Positions 28,237 through 35,756 of a stretch of 43,377 bases of DNA are shown here, in pieces. The notes below the pieces were generated by a model. That model was given only the letters and a program-made list of their open reading frames with translations, made no database searches and was not told the origin of the DNA. Source of the stretch: an uncultured Verrucomicrobiales bacterium (GTDB lineage: Bacteria > Verrucomicrobiota > Verrucomicrobiia > Verrucomicrobiales > Akkermansiaceae); the NCBI GenBank assembly GCA_937991965.1, contig CALKLP010000111.1:1-43377 (forward strand), read 5' to 3'. Position 1 is the first letter of the stretch. Every line of letters begins with the position of its first letter. Position numbers and translations under genes: made by a program.

Positions 28237-28635
28237 ATGAAGAAGCACTCTCCCATATCTCAAAAAAGTAACGATCATGACCCTACACTAGAGGGCGACA
28301 CCTTATGGGAAACTTTAGCCAAATCTCCATCTCTAGATGCTCCAGCTAACTTCGTTCAAAATACTATGCGAGCCGCGAGACTATCCCAGGAATCTACGCG
28401 AACCAGCTGGAGAAACCTCTTCATAAAACCTACTCTCGCCTTTGGGGGAGCGATAGCCGTAATCGCCATCGGAGCATTTGTCATATTCGGATCCGGAAAT
28501 GATAACTCTCCTGCAGTAGCTGCTTCAACAACTGTCACGAACGAAAGCGACTGGCTAAATGAAGCGCTCATCAGCACTGCGATCGAAAAACCTGACCTCT
28601 TTACAGATGCGGAGATCGTCGCTATGATTTTTTAA
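28237..28635 (+). CDS. Single-TM hypothetical protein, possible anti-sigma-like
   Basis: Protein of 132 residues. A cytoplasmic-looking N terminus (about 1-65) with SPSLDAPANFVQNTMRAARL is followed by one membrane helix (about 68-86: LAFGGAIAVIAIGAFVIFG) and an outside acidic tail ending SDWLNEALISTAIEKPDLFT. N-in single-TM proteins with such a 'DAPxxFVxxTM' motif resemble small anti-sigma or regulator proteins of Verrucomicrobiota. No zinc motif (HxxxCxxC) is present. It is divergent from the kinase, so a signalling link is suggested but unproven. Confidence 0.6.
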   Translation: MKKHSPISQKSNDHDPTLEGDTLWETLAKSPSLDAPANFVQNTMRAARLSQESTRTSWRNLFIKPTLAFGGAIAVIAIGAFVIFGSGNDNSPAVAASTTVTNESDWLNEALISTAIEKPDLFTDAEIVAMIF

Positions 28636-28939
28636 CAATCTAAGATAGTCGACCCCAATTTAATCGCCCAAAACAGCCTCTTTCATTTAAAAGGTTAGGT
28701 TAGAGGCGGTGTATCCTTTACCCCTCTGTGATCTTCACATCTCCGTGCAAAACCAGCCGCAGGATTCAAGGATTACAGAAAGAGAGCAAATTGTTCCTCC
28801 CCACTAAGTGAACTGCTTTTTCCAGATCACTCTCTCGTACCCTTGATGAAACTTCACGCCATCGCACCTTTACGTATCCATAAAAAAACCACACTGCCGC
28901 AAGCAATGTGGTTTTTCGAAAAGTTCTGCAATCCTGGAA
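28636..28939. other. Non-coding interval between the one-TM gene and rpsI
   Basis: About 300 bases. Apart from the terminator at 28882-28916 I see no gene, RNA element or repeat in it. Short open frames here lack conserved character. Confidence 0.5.
28882..28916 (-). terminator. Rho-independent terminator of rplM-rpsI
   Basis: AAAAACCACA (28884-28893) pairs with TGTGGTTTTT (28907-28916). On the minus strand the stem is followed by T residues. It lies 24 bp past the rpsI stop. Confidence 0.85.
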
Positions 28940-29338
28940 TTAACGCTTGGAGAATTGGAACGCTTTACGTGCACCTGGTTGACCAGGCTTCTTGCGCTCT
29001 TTCATACGTGGGTCACGACGGAGAAGACCAGCTTCTTTCAGTTCGCCACGTAGCTCTGGATTGAAAAGGATGAGAGAACGAGCAACACCGAGCTTGATCG
29101 CACCAGCTTGTCCTTTAATTCCACCACCTTTAGCAACAACCTTCACGTCAAACTTATTAACAAGCTTAACCGCTTGGAATGAAGCGAGAAGCTCATTCTG
29201 AAGTGGAATGGTTGGAAGGTACTCCTCAAAAGGAAGGCCGTTGATCTCAACTACACCTGTTCCTTCCGTGATAATAACACGTGCTACTGAAGTACGACGT
29301 CTTCCGGTAGCGCTAAATGATTTTGTTTTTTCAGCCAT
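28940..29338 (-). CDS. rpsI: 30S ribosomal protein S9 (uS9)
   Basis: Small-subunit protein of 132 residues whose basic C-terminal tail reaches the P-site tRNA. Signatures: FSATGRRRTSVARVIITEG, GGGIKGQAGAIKLGVARSLI, and the tail DPRMKERKKPGQPGARKAFQ followed by FSKR. The terminal lysine-arginine is conserved. It is 20 bp downstream of rplM, the usual bacterial pair, and ends at a terminator. Confidence 0.97.
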   Translation of the reverse strand: MAEKTKSFSATGRRRTSVARVIITEGTGVVEINGLPFEEYLPTIPLQNELLASFQAVKLVNKFDVKVVAKGGGIKGQAGAIKLGVARSLILFNPELRGELKEAGLLRRDPRMKERKKPGQPGARKAFQFSKR

Positions 29339-29358
29339 GTTTAAAAATTGTTATAAAA

Positions 29359-29790
29359 TTACTTAACCTCGTAAACTTCTGGTTGTTGTGCCTCATGCGG
29401 GTGCTCTTCACCTGCATAAACACGGAGTTTTGAGACAATTGAGCTTCCGAGACGGTTCTTAGGAATCATTCCCTTGACTGCTCTCTCTAGAATAAGTGCT
29501 GGACGACGAGCACGGATCTTACGTGGCGTCTCTACTTTCAAACCACCAACATACCCAGAATAACTAGTGTAAATCTTTTGCCACTCCTTGTTCCCTGTGA
29601 ACCTGGCTTTCTCAGCATTAATGATCACTACATGGTCACCTGTGTCAACGTGAGGTGTGAAGATTGGCTTATGCTTTCCTCGAAGGAGAATAGCGGCTTC
29701 TACTGCGATTTGACCAACAACTTTGTCGGTAGCATCGATGATATACCACTTACGGTTGACATCAGTTGGTTTTGCGGAGAATGTTTTCAT
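29359..29790 (-). CDS. rplM: 50S ribosomal protein L13 (uL13)
   Basis: Large-subunit protein of 143 residues. Signatures: [57 protein letters not shown], and [20 protein letters not shown]. First gene of the rplM-rpsI pair. Start ATG at 29790, with the infA leader on the other strand beginning within about 100 bases. Confidence 0.97.
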   Translation of the reverse strand: MKTFSAKPTDVNRKWYIIDATDKVVGQIAVEAAILLRGKHKPIFTPHVDTGDHVVIINAEKARFTGNKEWQKIYTSYSGYVGGLKVETPRKIRARRPALILERAVKGMIPKNRLGSSIVSKLRVYAGEEHPHEAQQPEVYEVK

Positions 29791-29874
29791 TAATGTTCTT
29801 TAGGTTTTGGAACTTACTCAAGTGCGTCAATAACACACCCAAGGGGGCGAGAACATAAGGCTTTTTTAATTTTC

Positions 29875-29931
29875 ATGTCAATGTCTTTTTCGCGAAACTA
29901 TAAGATTTATGATATTTTAGATTGTCTTTAA
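29875..29931 (+). other. Possible 18-codon upstream ORF in the infA leader
   Basis: ATG at 29875 opens a short frame (MSMSFSRNYKIYDILDCL) ending at TAA 29929-29931. It lies just before the open extension upstream of infA and is in a different frame. No ribosome site is evident. It may be chance, but a leader ORF would be relevant to infA control. Confidence 0.2.
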
Positions 29932-29942
29932 GCCAGAATTGA

Positions 29943-30074
29943 CTAAACCCCTTTCCCACTAACCAACCAAAACCTATCGCAAAGAACTCCAACAACTCCA
30001 GAAGAGGCGGCAACAAAGGCAGACGCCGTCGTAGAAGATTCGAAGAACCAGAAACAAGTGACAAGGCTGTTTCT
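29943..30074 (+). other. In-frame Arg-rich coding extension upstream of infA
   Basis: After the TGA at 29940-29942 the infA frame is open for 44 codons with no ATG, GTG or TTG. It reads KNSNNSRRGGNKGRRRRRRF and EEPETSDKAVS before the internal ATG. The composition is clearly protein-like, and arginine-rich N-terminal extensions on IF-1 are, to my recollection, seen in related bacteria. The best-looking start is ATC at 29976 (giving an 'MAKNSNN'-type N terminus), a non-canonical codon. A sequencing error or frameshift upstream is also possible. Confidence 0.55.
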
Positions 30075-30269
30075 ATGGAAGGAACTATCTCTTCGGTTCT
30101 CGCAGGAACGATGTTCAAGGTAAAGCTGGATAGTGACCACGAAGTGCTCGCCCACATCTCTGGAAAAATGCGTAAGCGTTTCATCAGACTCGTCATCGGC
30201 GACCGTGTGAAATTGGAAATGTCCCCATACGACACCACGAAAGCGAGGATCACATTCCGAATCGGGTAA
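30075..30269 (+). CDS. infA: Translation initiation factor IF-1
   Basis: S1-like OB-fold factor that occupies the ribosomal A site during initiation. From the ATG at 30075 it gives 64 residues: MEGTISSVLAGTMFKVKLDS, then HEVLAHISGKMRKRFIRLVI and GDRVKLEMSPYDTTKARITF. This matches E. coli IF-1 from its residue 9, so an ATG start here would lose the first eight conserved residues; the true start is likely upstream in the open frame described at 29943-30074. The core fold is complete. A strong terminator follows 27 bp after the stop. Confidence 0.93.
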   Translation: MEGTISSVLAGTMFKVKLDSDHEVLAHISGKMRKRFIRLVIGDRVKLEMSPYDTTKARITFRIG

Positions 30270-30296
30270 TTCTCAACACTACTCTATGAACTTATA

Positions 30297-30324
30297 AAAC
30301 TCTCCATCCTGGAGAGTTTTTTTA
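30297..30324 (+). terminator. Rho-independent terminator of infA
   Basis: AAAACTCTCCA, short loop, TGGAGAGTTTT followed by T residues, just past the infA stop. Confidence 0.9.
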
Positions 30325-30478
30325 TGCTCTGAGCTCTGGAGGTCAATATCATGAACCATATGCGTCATTCAGCGGACAACAAACTTCAGCTAGATCTAGC
30401 TCCCAAAACTCCATACAGAAAAAAACTTAGACAGTTCTTGATCATTAACGCTGCTTTTCAGAAGTTCATACAAGACTT

Positions 30479-32329
30479 ATGAATTTTTCTTGGGAGCAAT
30501 GGTTTATGATTATCCTCGTGGTGGTCGTCTTCGTCACGCTCGTGAAGGAATGGCTCTCGGCGGAAATCACGGCCATGTGCGCCCTATTCGCCTGTATTTG
30601 CACGGGCATTCTGCCCCTAAAAGCCTCTAGCCCGGAAGACCTCCCCTTCCTTGCCCTGAACGTCTTCTCCCACCCTGCCCCGCTCACAATCGCCTGCATG
30701 TTCATCGTCAGTGCCGCCCTAGAAAAGACAGGGATTATTGAGAAAATGGGCGACCTCTTTGAGCGAAAGGCTGCCACCTCTGAGACCATGATGCTCTGGA
30801 GCCTCATCATCATTGCCGCAACTCTGTCTGCCTTCATGAGCAACACTCCTGTGGTGGTGGTCTTCATGCCCATCATCATCGCGATTTGTCGAAAAAAGGA
30901 CTGGAAGGCCACTCGCTTCCTCATTCCTCTCTCTTATGCTGCAATTGTAGGAGGCACAGTCACCATCGTCGGAACCTCCACTAACCTCATATCCTCAGGC
31001 ATCGCGGAGGCCAAAGGGCTAACTCCATTTAACCTCTTTGAGATCGCACCACTCGGCATTATCTTCGTAGTCATCACGAGTGTCTACCTCGCAACTATTG
31101 GGCGAAAACTCCTCCCAGACCGCTTAACTTTAGCTGCTCTCGTAGATTCTAGCACTTCTCGCCAATTCATGACCCACGCCTTGGTGACCAAAGGCTCCTC
31201 CATGATTGGTAAGACGGTGCGTGAAAGTCTCGGAAAAATCCGCACCGCACGAGTAGTCGAAATTTTCCGTGAAGAGGCAAAAATGATTGGCGCTACCGAT
31301 ACCATGATTCTCCAAGAAGGCGATGAAATCGTCGTGAAAGGAGATCTCAGCGCCCTTCTCAAAGTCGGAAAAACAGAAGGCATCAAATTCACCGAGGAAA
31401 ACGAAATGGGGCTTGAAGAAGTCCGAACGGAGGCCACCACGATCATGGAAGGCATCATTGGCCCAAACTCGTCCTTCATCGGAAAAAGCCTCAAGGAAAC
31501 TCGTTTCCGTAACCGCTACGGAGTCATCGTCGTCGCCCTGCACCGCCAAGGAAAAAACATCACGAAACGTATTGGCGAAGTCAAACTCGCCTTTGGTGAC
31601 ACCCTCCTCGTCCAAGGAGCACCACACCGCATGCAGCGCCTATTCTCCTCTAATAACTTCGTCAGCCTCTCTGAACCGAAGACAGAGACTACTCGCCCGG
31701 AGAAAGCGAAATTCGCGCTCATGGCAATGGCAGGTTTTGTCCTTCTCGGAGCCCTCGGCGGTTTTGGAATTATTCCTGCCCTCCCTGTCTTCGGAATGGC
31801 CTTCGGTGCCGCCCTCTTCTGCCTTGTCACCAAGTGCCTCGATCCCAAGGAAGCCTTCGACGCCATCGAGTGGAAAGTCATATTCATGATCATGGGGATG
31901 CTCGGCTTAGGCCTCGGGCTTGAGAGAACGAACCTCGCCGCCGAGGGCGCCACCGCAATGGTCAACACGATGGGCTCCCTCAGCCCTGTCTTCCTAGTAG
32001 CCGCCTTCTACCTCCTCTCGGCTATCCTGACTGAACTCATCAGTAATCAAGCCGTTGCCGCTCTCCTTACACCGATCGGCATCTCGGTCGGCCTCCAACT
32101 CGGACTTGACCCTCGCGCCTTTGTCGTCGCGGTAATGTTCGGCTCCTCCGCGAGTTTCTCCACTCCTATCGGCTACCAAACCAACACCCTTGTTTATGGT
32201 GGTGGCGGGTATAAATTCTCCGATTTCTTTAAAGTCGGGTTTCCTCTCGCACTCATCCTTTGGGTTGTCGCCTCCTTCGTAATCCCCATGATTTGGAAGC
32301 TTGAGCCGTATACTTTACCAACTGAATAA
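30479..32329 (+). CDS. SLC13-family anion transporter with two RCK_C domains
   Basis: Inner-membrane permease of 616 residues in the DASS/SLC13 (CitMHS-like) superfamily, expected to move sulfate, phosphate or dicarboxylates with Na+ or H+. The N-terminal membrane half (about 1-210) includes SNTPVVVVFMPIIIAICRK and the signature GGTVTIVGTSTNLISSGIA. Two TrkA-C (RCK_C) regulatory domains sit in the central loop (about 225-295, with GKTVRESLGKI and EGDEIVVKGD; about 310-385, with GKSLKETRFRNRYGVIVVAL). The second membrane half has the mirrored SNQAVAALLTPIGISVG and SFSTPIGYQTNTLVYG. The duplicated hairpin-loop motifs support function. Substrate not determinable. Confidence 0.88.
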   Translation: MNFSWEQWFMIILVVVVFVTLVKEWLSAEITAMCALFACICTGILPLKASSPEDLPFLALNVFSHPAPLTIACMFIVSAALEKTGIIEKMGDLFERKAATSETMMLWSLIIIAATLSAFMSNTPVVVVFMPIIIAICRKKDWKATRFLIPLSYAAIVGGTVTIVGTSTNLISSGIAEAKGLTPFNLFEIAPLGIIFVVITSVYLATIGRKLLPDRLTLAALVDSSTSRQFMTHALVTKGSSMIGKTVRESLGKIRTARVVEIFREEAKMIGATDTMILQEGDEIVVKGDLSALLKVGKTEGIKFTEENEMGLEEVRTEATTIMEGIIGPNSSFIGKSLKETRFRNRYGVIVVALHRQGKNITKRIGEVKLAFGDTLLVQGAPHRMQRLFSSNNFVSLSEPKTETTRPEKAKFALMAMAGFVLLGALGGFGIIPALPVFGMAFGAALFCLVTKCLDPKEAFDAIEWKVIFMIMGMLGLGLGLERTNLAAEGATAMVNTMGSLSPVFLVAAFYLLSAILTELISNQAVAALLTPIGISVGLQLGLDPRAFVVAVMFGSSASFSTPIGYQTNTLVYGGGGYKFSDFFKVGFPLALILWVVASFVIPMIWKLEPYTLPTE

Positions 32330-32436
32330 AGAACAGTCTCCACTCACTTTCTCGATAAAAACACGTGAGTTAAGGAATCTCGTAGTTAAGAAAGCATTTA
32401 GCGAATATGGTGTGGAACTCGCTTGGACATTTCGGA

Positions 32437-33549
32437 TTAGAGCGCGGCGGGGTTTTTGGCGTTCTTCTGGGCGCGTTTCCAGTAGGCGAAGAAGCTTTGG
32501 AAATACCCCTCGGTCTCGGGAAACATCCAGTCGCGAGGATCAACAGAGCCGGGCCAGTGGGCGCAGCGGGGGTATTCGCGAGTGATCAGATCGAGGTCGT
32601 CGAGACCAGAGGGGAATAGATCCGCGGCCTCACCGACGAAGAGTTCGAGTCCGGAGATTTGAGCGGCCCAGTGTTGGATGAAGTCCCAGCGTTGCGGGCT
32701 GAGGGGCCAATCCGAGAGTTGGGAGGGCTCGATCCAGAGGACGCGTCGACCCGTGAAGTCGGAGCGCCAAGTGGGATCGAGATTCCAGATAGAATAGAGG
32801 AGGGCGGAACCTGCGCGCAGGGGCTCGGCGGTGCTTGGGGGAAAGTGGTTTTCGAGGGGAAGCGGGGCGCGCTCGTCGAAGTCCGTGGGGCATGGGACGT
32901 CGGCGATTTGATCATACCCGACATCTAGAATGGTGCCGCGTTGCTCGGTCTCGGAGAATTTATTGAGGTTCTCTTGGTTGGCGAAGTATTTCTTGGAGCT
33001 GAAACTGCCCGCGTTCCATTGCCAGCAGAGGGTGTTACTGGCGAGGTCGCCATCGAGGAGGTGGTAGTGCATCCAGCGGGCGGGTTCGCGCCAGTGGGTT
33101 TGGGCGATATTGCAGGTGAGGCTGGCGGTCCACATGCGGGCGTGGTTGTGCATGTATCCCGTGGCCTGGAGATAGGTGATGGCTTCATCGATCACGTTGA
33201 TCCCAGTGGTGCCGTTGGCTATCGCGACGGGGAGTTCGGTGGAGGTGATGGGTTCCTGAGGGGAGCGGAGGTCGGTGAAGATCTCGTCGCCCTTGGCCTG
33301 CCAGACGCGTTGGAAGTATTCGCGCCAGCCGAGTTCTTGAAAGAACTTTTCGGACTGGTTGTCGGAGTAGCGGGTGAGGACGCGGTCACGGACGAGGCGG
33401 GTGCTGATGATGCCGTGGGTCAGAAAGGGGCTGAGGTAGGAGACAGCGCCGCTGAGATAGTTCCTCGTGCGCGCGTAGGTCGGGGGATCGATGGCGTCGA
33501 TGCGATCGAGGATGGTTTCGTAATCGATGAAAAAGTTGGGATTATTCAT
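32437..33549 (-). CDS. Cryptochrome/photolyase-family FAD protein with a C-terminal alpha/beta domain
   Basis: Protein of 370 residues that begins directly with the photolyase FAD-binding helical domain: YLSGAVSYLSPFLTHGIIST, FFQELGWREYFQRVW, ATGYMHNHARMWTASL, HYHLLDGDLASNTLCWQWNA. The usual N-terminal antenna domain is absent. Instead, about 130 residues after the FAD domain form a Rossmann-like stretch (RAGSALLYSIWNLDP, GRRVLWIEPSQLSDWPLSP, GLELFVGEAADL) and the end YFQSFFAYWKRAQ. Such reversed-order proteins exist as a distinct family in other bacteria. Whether it repairs DNA is unknown. It starts 35 bp from the divergent photolyase-like gene; local G+C is higher than in most of the window. 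Confidence 0.8.
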   Translation of the reverse strand: MNNPNFFIDYETILDRIDAIDPPTYARTRNYLSGAVSYLSPFLTHGIISTRLVRDRVLTRYSDNQSEKFFQELGWREYFQRVWQAKGDEIFTDLRSPQEPITSTELPVAIANGTTGINVIDEAITYLQATGYMHNHARMWTASLTCNIAQTHWREPARWMHYHLLDGDLASNTLCWQWNAGSFSSKKYFANQENLNKFSETEQRGTILDVGYDQIADVPCPTDFDERAPLPLENHFPPSTAEPLRAGSALLYSIWNLDPTWRSDFTGRRVLWIEPSQLSDWPLSPQRWDFIQHWAAQISGLELFVGEAADLFPSGLDDLDLITREYPRCAHWPGSVDPRDWMFPETEGYFQSFFAYWKRAQKNAKNPAAL

Positions 33550-33584
33550 AGCGGAGCGCGGGTCTGGGCGTAATGTAGCGCATA

Positions 33585-35066
33585 ATGTCGATCGCGCTTC
33601 TCATTTTTCCGAATCAATTGTTTTCTAGTCATCCTGGGTTCGCCCATGAACCGGCGAAGGTGTATGTGACCGAGGATCCGCTTTACTTTGGGGACGCGCA
33701 GTATCCGGTGCAGTTTCATAAGCAGAAGTTGGTGCTCCATCGGGCTTCGATGCGGGCTTGGTTTGATCAGGTGGCGGGGCCGAAGCAGTATTTCGACTAC
33801 GCGGGGGGCGGGTCGCAGTTGCGTCGTGTCTTCGCGCAGATGCAGGCCGATGGGATGGAGTCAGTGGTCTTGGCAGAGGTCGTGGATTTTATTCTAGAGA
33901 AGCGATTGAAGCGGTATGCGGCCGAGTTTGGGATGCGTCTGGTGGTCGAGGCGACGCCGATGTTTCTGAACACGCGGGCGCAGAATGAAGAGTATCGTGC
34001 GGGGAAGAAGCGGTGGTTCATGGCGGACTTCTACAAGTGGCAACGGTTGCGCCTGGACGTGCTCGTCGAGGACGGAAATCCGGTCGGGGGGCAGTGGAGT
34101 TTTGATGAGGAAAACCGCAAGAAACTCCCGAAGAAGATGGTTCCCCTGTTGCCGTATGTGCCGAGCTTTCCAGAGAGTGCGTATCGCACGGAGGCGCAGG
34201 CGTATGTGGAGGAGCACTTCGCGGAGAACTTTGGGCAGAGTGGTCAACGCTTGTATCCGATCACCACGGCGGAGGCCGAGGGCTGGTTCGAGGATTTCTT
34301 GGTGAACCGTTTTGCGAACTTTGGGCCGTATGAAGATGCGATCGTGCAGGGGGAGAGCTTTCTCTACCATAGCCTGCTGACACCTGCGTTGAATAGCGGG
34401 CTTCTGACTCCGATCTATGTGGTAGAGCGCACGCTGGAATATGCGGAGGCGAATGAGATTCCGCTAGCGAGTCTGGAGGGCTTTATCCGCCAGATCATCG
34501 GGTGGCGGGAGTTCATGCGAGCGACGTATGAGGATCTGGGCGTAACGATGCGGACAACAAATGCATGGGGGCACACGCGCAAGATGCCAGAGGGCTTTTA
34601 TACCGCCCAGACGGGAGTCTTGCCGATTGATGATACGATCGAGCGGGTCTTAGAAACAGGGTATTGCCACCACATCGAGCGCCTGATGGTGCTGGGTGGA
34701 TTTATGTTCCTCAGTAAGATTGATCCCGATGAAATCTACCGCTGGTTTATGGAGTTATTCATCGACAGTTACGACTGGGTGATGGTGCCAAATGTCTATG
34801 CGATGAGTCAGAATGCCGATGGCGGAGCGATCACAACGAAGCCGTATTTCAGCGGGTCAAACTACGTGATCAAGATGAGCCACTACAAGAAAGAGGAATG
34901 GGCCACGGTCTGGGATAGTCTGTATTGGAGCTGGATTCTAAAGCACGCCGAGAGCCTACGCAAGAATGCCCGCTGGGCCATGATGGTGCGAATGGGCGAA
35001 AAGATGCCTCCCGAAAAACAGCAAGGGTATATCGAGCGGGCGGAGGCGTATTTGAGGGAACTTTAG
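33585..35066 (+). CDS. Prokaryotic (6-4)-photolyase/cryptochrome (FeS-BCP family) lacking the Fe-S ligands
   Basis: Photolyase-family protein of 493 residues related to Agrobacterium PhrB: MSIALLIFPNQLFSSHPGFA (antenna-domain strand), VYVTEDPLYFG, FQGESFLYHSLLTPALN-like linker, IIGWREFMRATY, YCHHIERLMVLGGFMF, IDSYDWVMVPNVYAMSQ, and NADGGAITTKPYFSGSNY. The family normally binds [4Fe-4S] through four Cys. Only one, C361 in YCHHIERLM, is present; the segment that should hold the other three reads MSHYKKEEWATVWDSLYW (about 430-447). Cys occurs nowhere else. It should bind FAD; light-dependent repair is likely but not proven. The coding strand is G-rich, unlike its neighbours. Confidence 0.85.
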   Translation: MSIALLIFPNQLFSSHPGFAHEPAKVYVTEDPLYFGDAQYPVQFHKQKLVLHRASMRAWFDQVAGPKQYFDYAGGGSQLRRVFAQMQADGMESVVLAEVVDFILEKRLKRYAAEFGMRLVVEATPMFLNTRAQNEEYRAGKKRWFMADFYKWQRLRLDVLVEDGNPVGGQWSFDEENRKKLPKKMVPLLPYVPSFPESAYRTEAQAYVEEHFAENFGQSGQRLYPITTAEAEGWFEDFLVNRFANFGPYEDAIVQGESFLYHSLLTPALNSGLLTPIYVVERTLEYAEANEIPLASLEGFIRQIIGWREFMRATYEDLGVTMRTTNAWGHTRKMPEGFYTAQTGVLPIDDTIERVLETGYCHHIERLMVLGGFMFLSKIDPDEIYRWFMELFIDSYDWVMVPNVYAMSQNADGGAITTKPYFSGSNYVIKMSHYKKEEWATVWDSLYWSWILKHAESLRKNARWAMMVRMGEKMPPEKQQGYIERAEAYLREL

Positions 35067-35134
35067 TGAGAGAGGGAAAAATCTCTATAAACAAATCTCA
35101 AAAATCTAACGGTTTCAAAGGGTAAAAGATAAAA

Positions 35135-35206
35135 ACACATGGCATTATAATGTTGACTTTAAAACTCTTTCTAAAATAAACTGCTATCAACTTATCTGCC
35201 ATGTGT
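35135..35206. repeat. 10-bp inverted repeat pair flanking an A+T-rich spacer
   Basis: ACACATGGCA at 35135-35144 is the reverse complement of TGCCATGTGT at 35197-35206. The 52-bp spacer is A+T-rich. It lies in the gap between the photolyase gene and the DUF3800 gene pair. It could be an operator pair, a stem of a small RNA, or a boundary trace; nothing decides between these. Confidence 0.35.
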
Positions 35207-35218
35207 AGAAGGAGTAAC

Positions 35219-35242
35219 GAAGCCGTCCACCAGGGCGGCTTC
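35219..35242. other. Strong hairpin after the small-protein gene
   Basis: GAAGCCGTCC, loop ACCA, GGGCGGCTTC, a 10-bp stem with one GU pair, 13 bp past the stop of the 166-residue gene on the minus strand. No T run follows, so it may protect the transcript 3' end rather than terminate transcription by itself. Confidence 0.5.
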
Positions 35243-35255
35243 AGCAATTTATAGC

Positions 35256-35756
35256 CTATCGTTCAGTCCAATATGCGTTAAATTCGCGCTCCTGTTTTCG
35301 CCTTTGGCTCTTGTATTCGATCGGGTAAGCCGTCCAGAACAGGATGTAGTCTCTCCGCTCTCGCATAATTACGAGGTAGCTAAAATCGGGAAGAGATAGC
35401 AACACATTCCGCTCTCTACCACGCTGATTGCGCCACCACTTAATCGGATCTGTAGGCTGAGGCGGGCGATCGGGGAATGTCTCGATGATCGCTTTTGGCC
35501 ACTTGATACGCTCACACCTTTCCTCGTCGAACTCACGCTCAGCTTCTACCTCTCCTTTCCGTGTAATGTGCCAGAAATTTGAATTCTTAGACTCTCGTAT
35601 CGGGAACCATTTGATCGAAACGGGCTTATGGGGCCATGATGGTTTACTCTGCTCAAAGTCCTCACTATAGGCTTGATATACGGCCTCAATGAATCTCTCC
35701 CAATCTCCTGAATACTCCTCTCTTAGGATCAGATCAGGAAGCCAATCATTCGCCAT
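35256..35756 (-). CDS. Small basic protein, possible BECR-type RNase; partner of the DUF3800 protein
   Basis: Protein of 166 residues with no signal or membrane segment. The middle has FWHITRKGEVEAEREFDEER followed by CERIKWPKAI, and the C terminus FSYLVIMRERRDYILFWTAY with PIEYKSQRRKQEREFNAYW. The last part (beta strands, RERRDYILFWTAYP, then a basic helix) resembles the BECR fold of RelE/EndoU/barnase-type RNases, with H63, T142 and Y144 as candidate active-site residues. This is inference from pattern, not a recognised domain. It overlaps the DUF3800 gene by 11 bp, so the two are translationally coupled. Confidence 0.6.
   Translation of the reverse strand: MANDWLPDLILREEYSGDWERFIEAVYQAYSEDFEQSKPSWPHKPVSIKWFPIRESKNSNFWHITRKGEVEAEREFDEERCERIKWPKAIIETFPDRPPQPTDPIKWWRNQRGRERNVLLSLPDFSYLVIMRERRDYILFWTAYPIEYKSQRRKQEREFNAYWTER

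Noticed and set aside
30466..31627. Minus-strand open frames opposite the SLC13 transporter
   Set aside because: They read as low-complexity shadow of the hydrophobic transporter sequence, which is complete on the plus strand.
32941..33573. Plus-strand open frame of 210 codons opposite the cryptochrome-like gene
   Set aside because: The long frame is explained by high G+C; its Gly/Val/Glu composition is typical of an antisense shadow, and the minus strand has a clear FAD domain.
35219..35242. tRNA-like stem near the DUF3800 pair
   Set aside because: Only one stem-loop is present; no cloverleaf, anticodon arm or CCA end.
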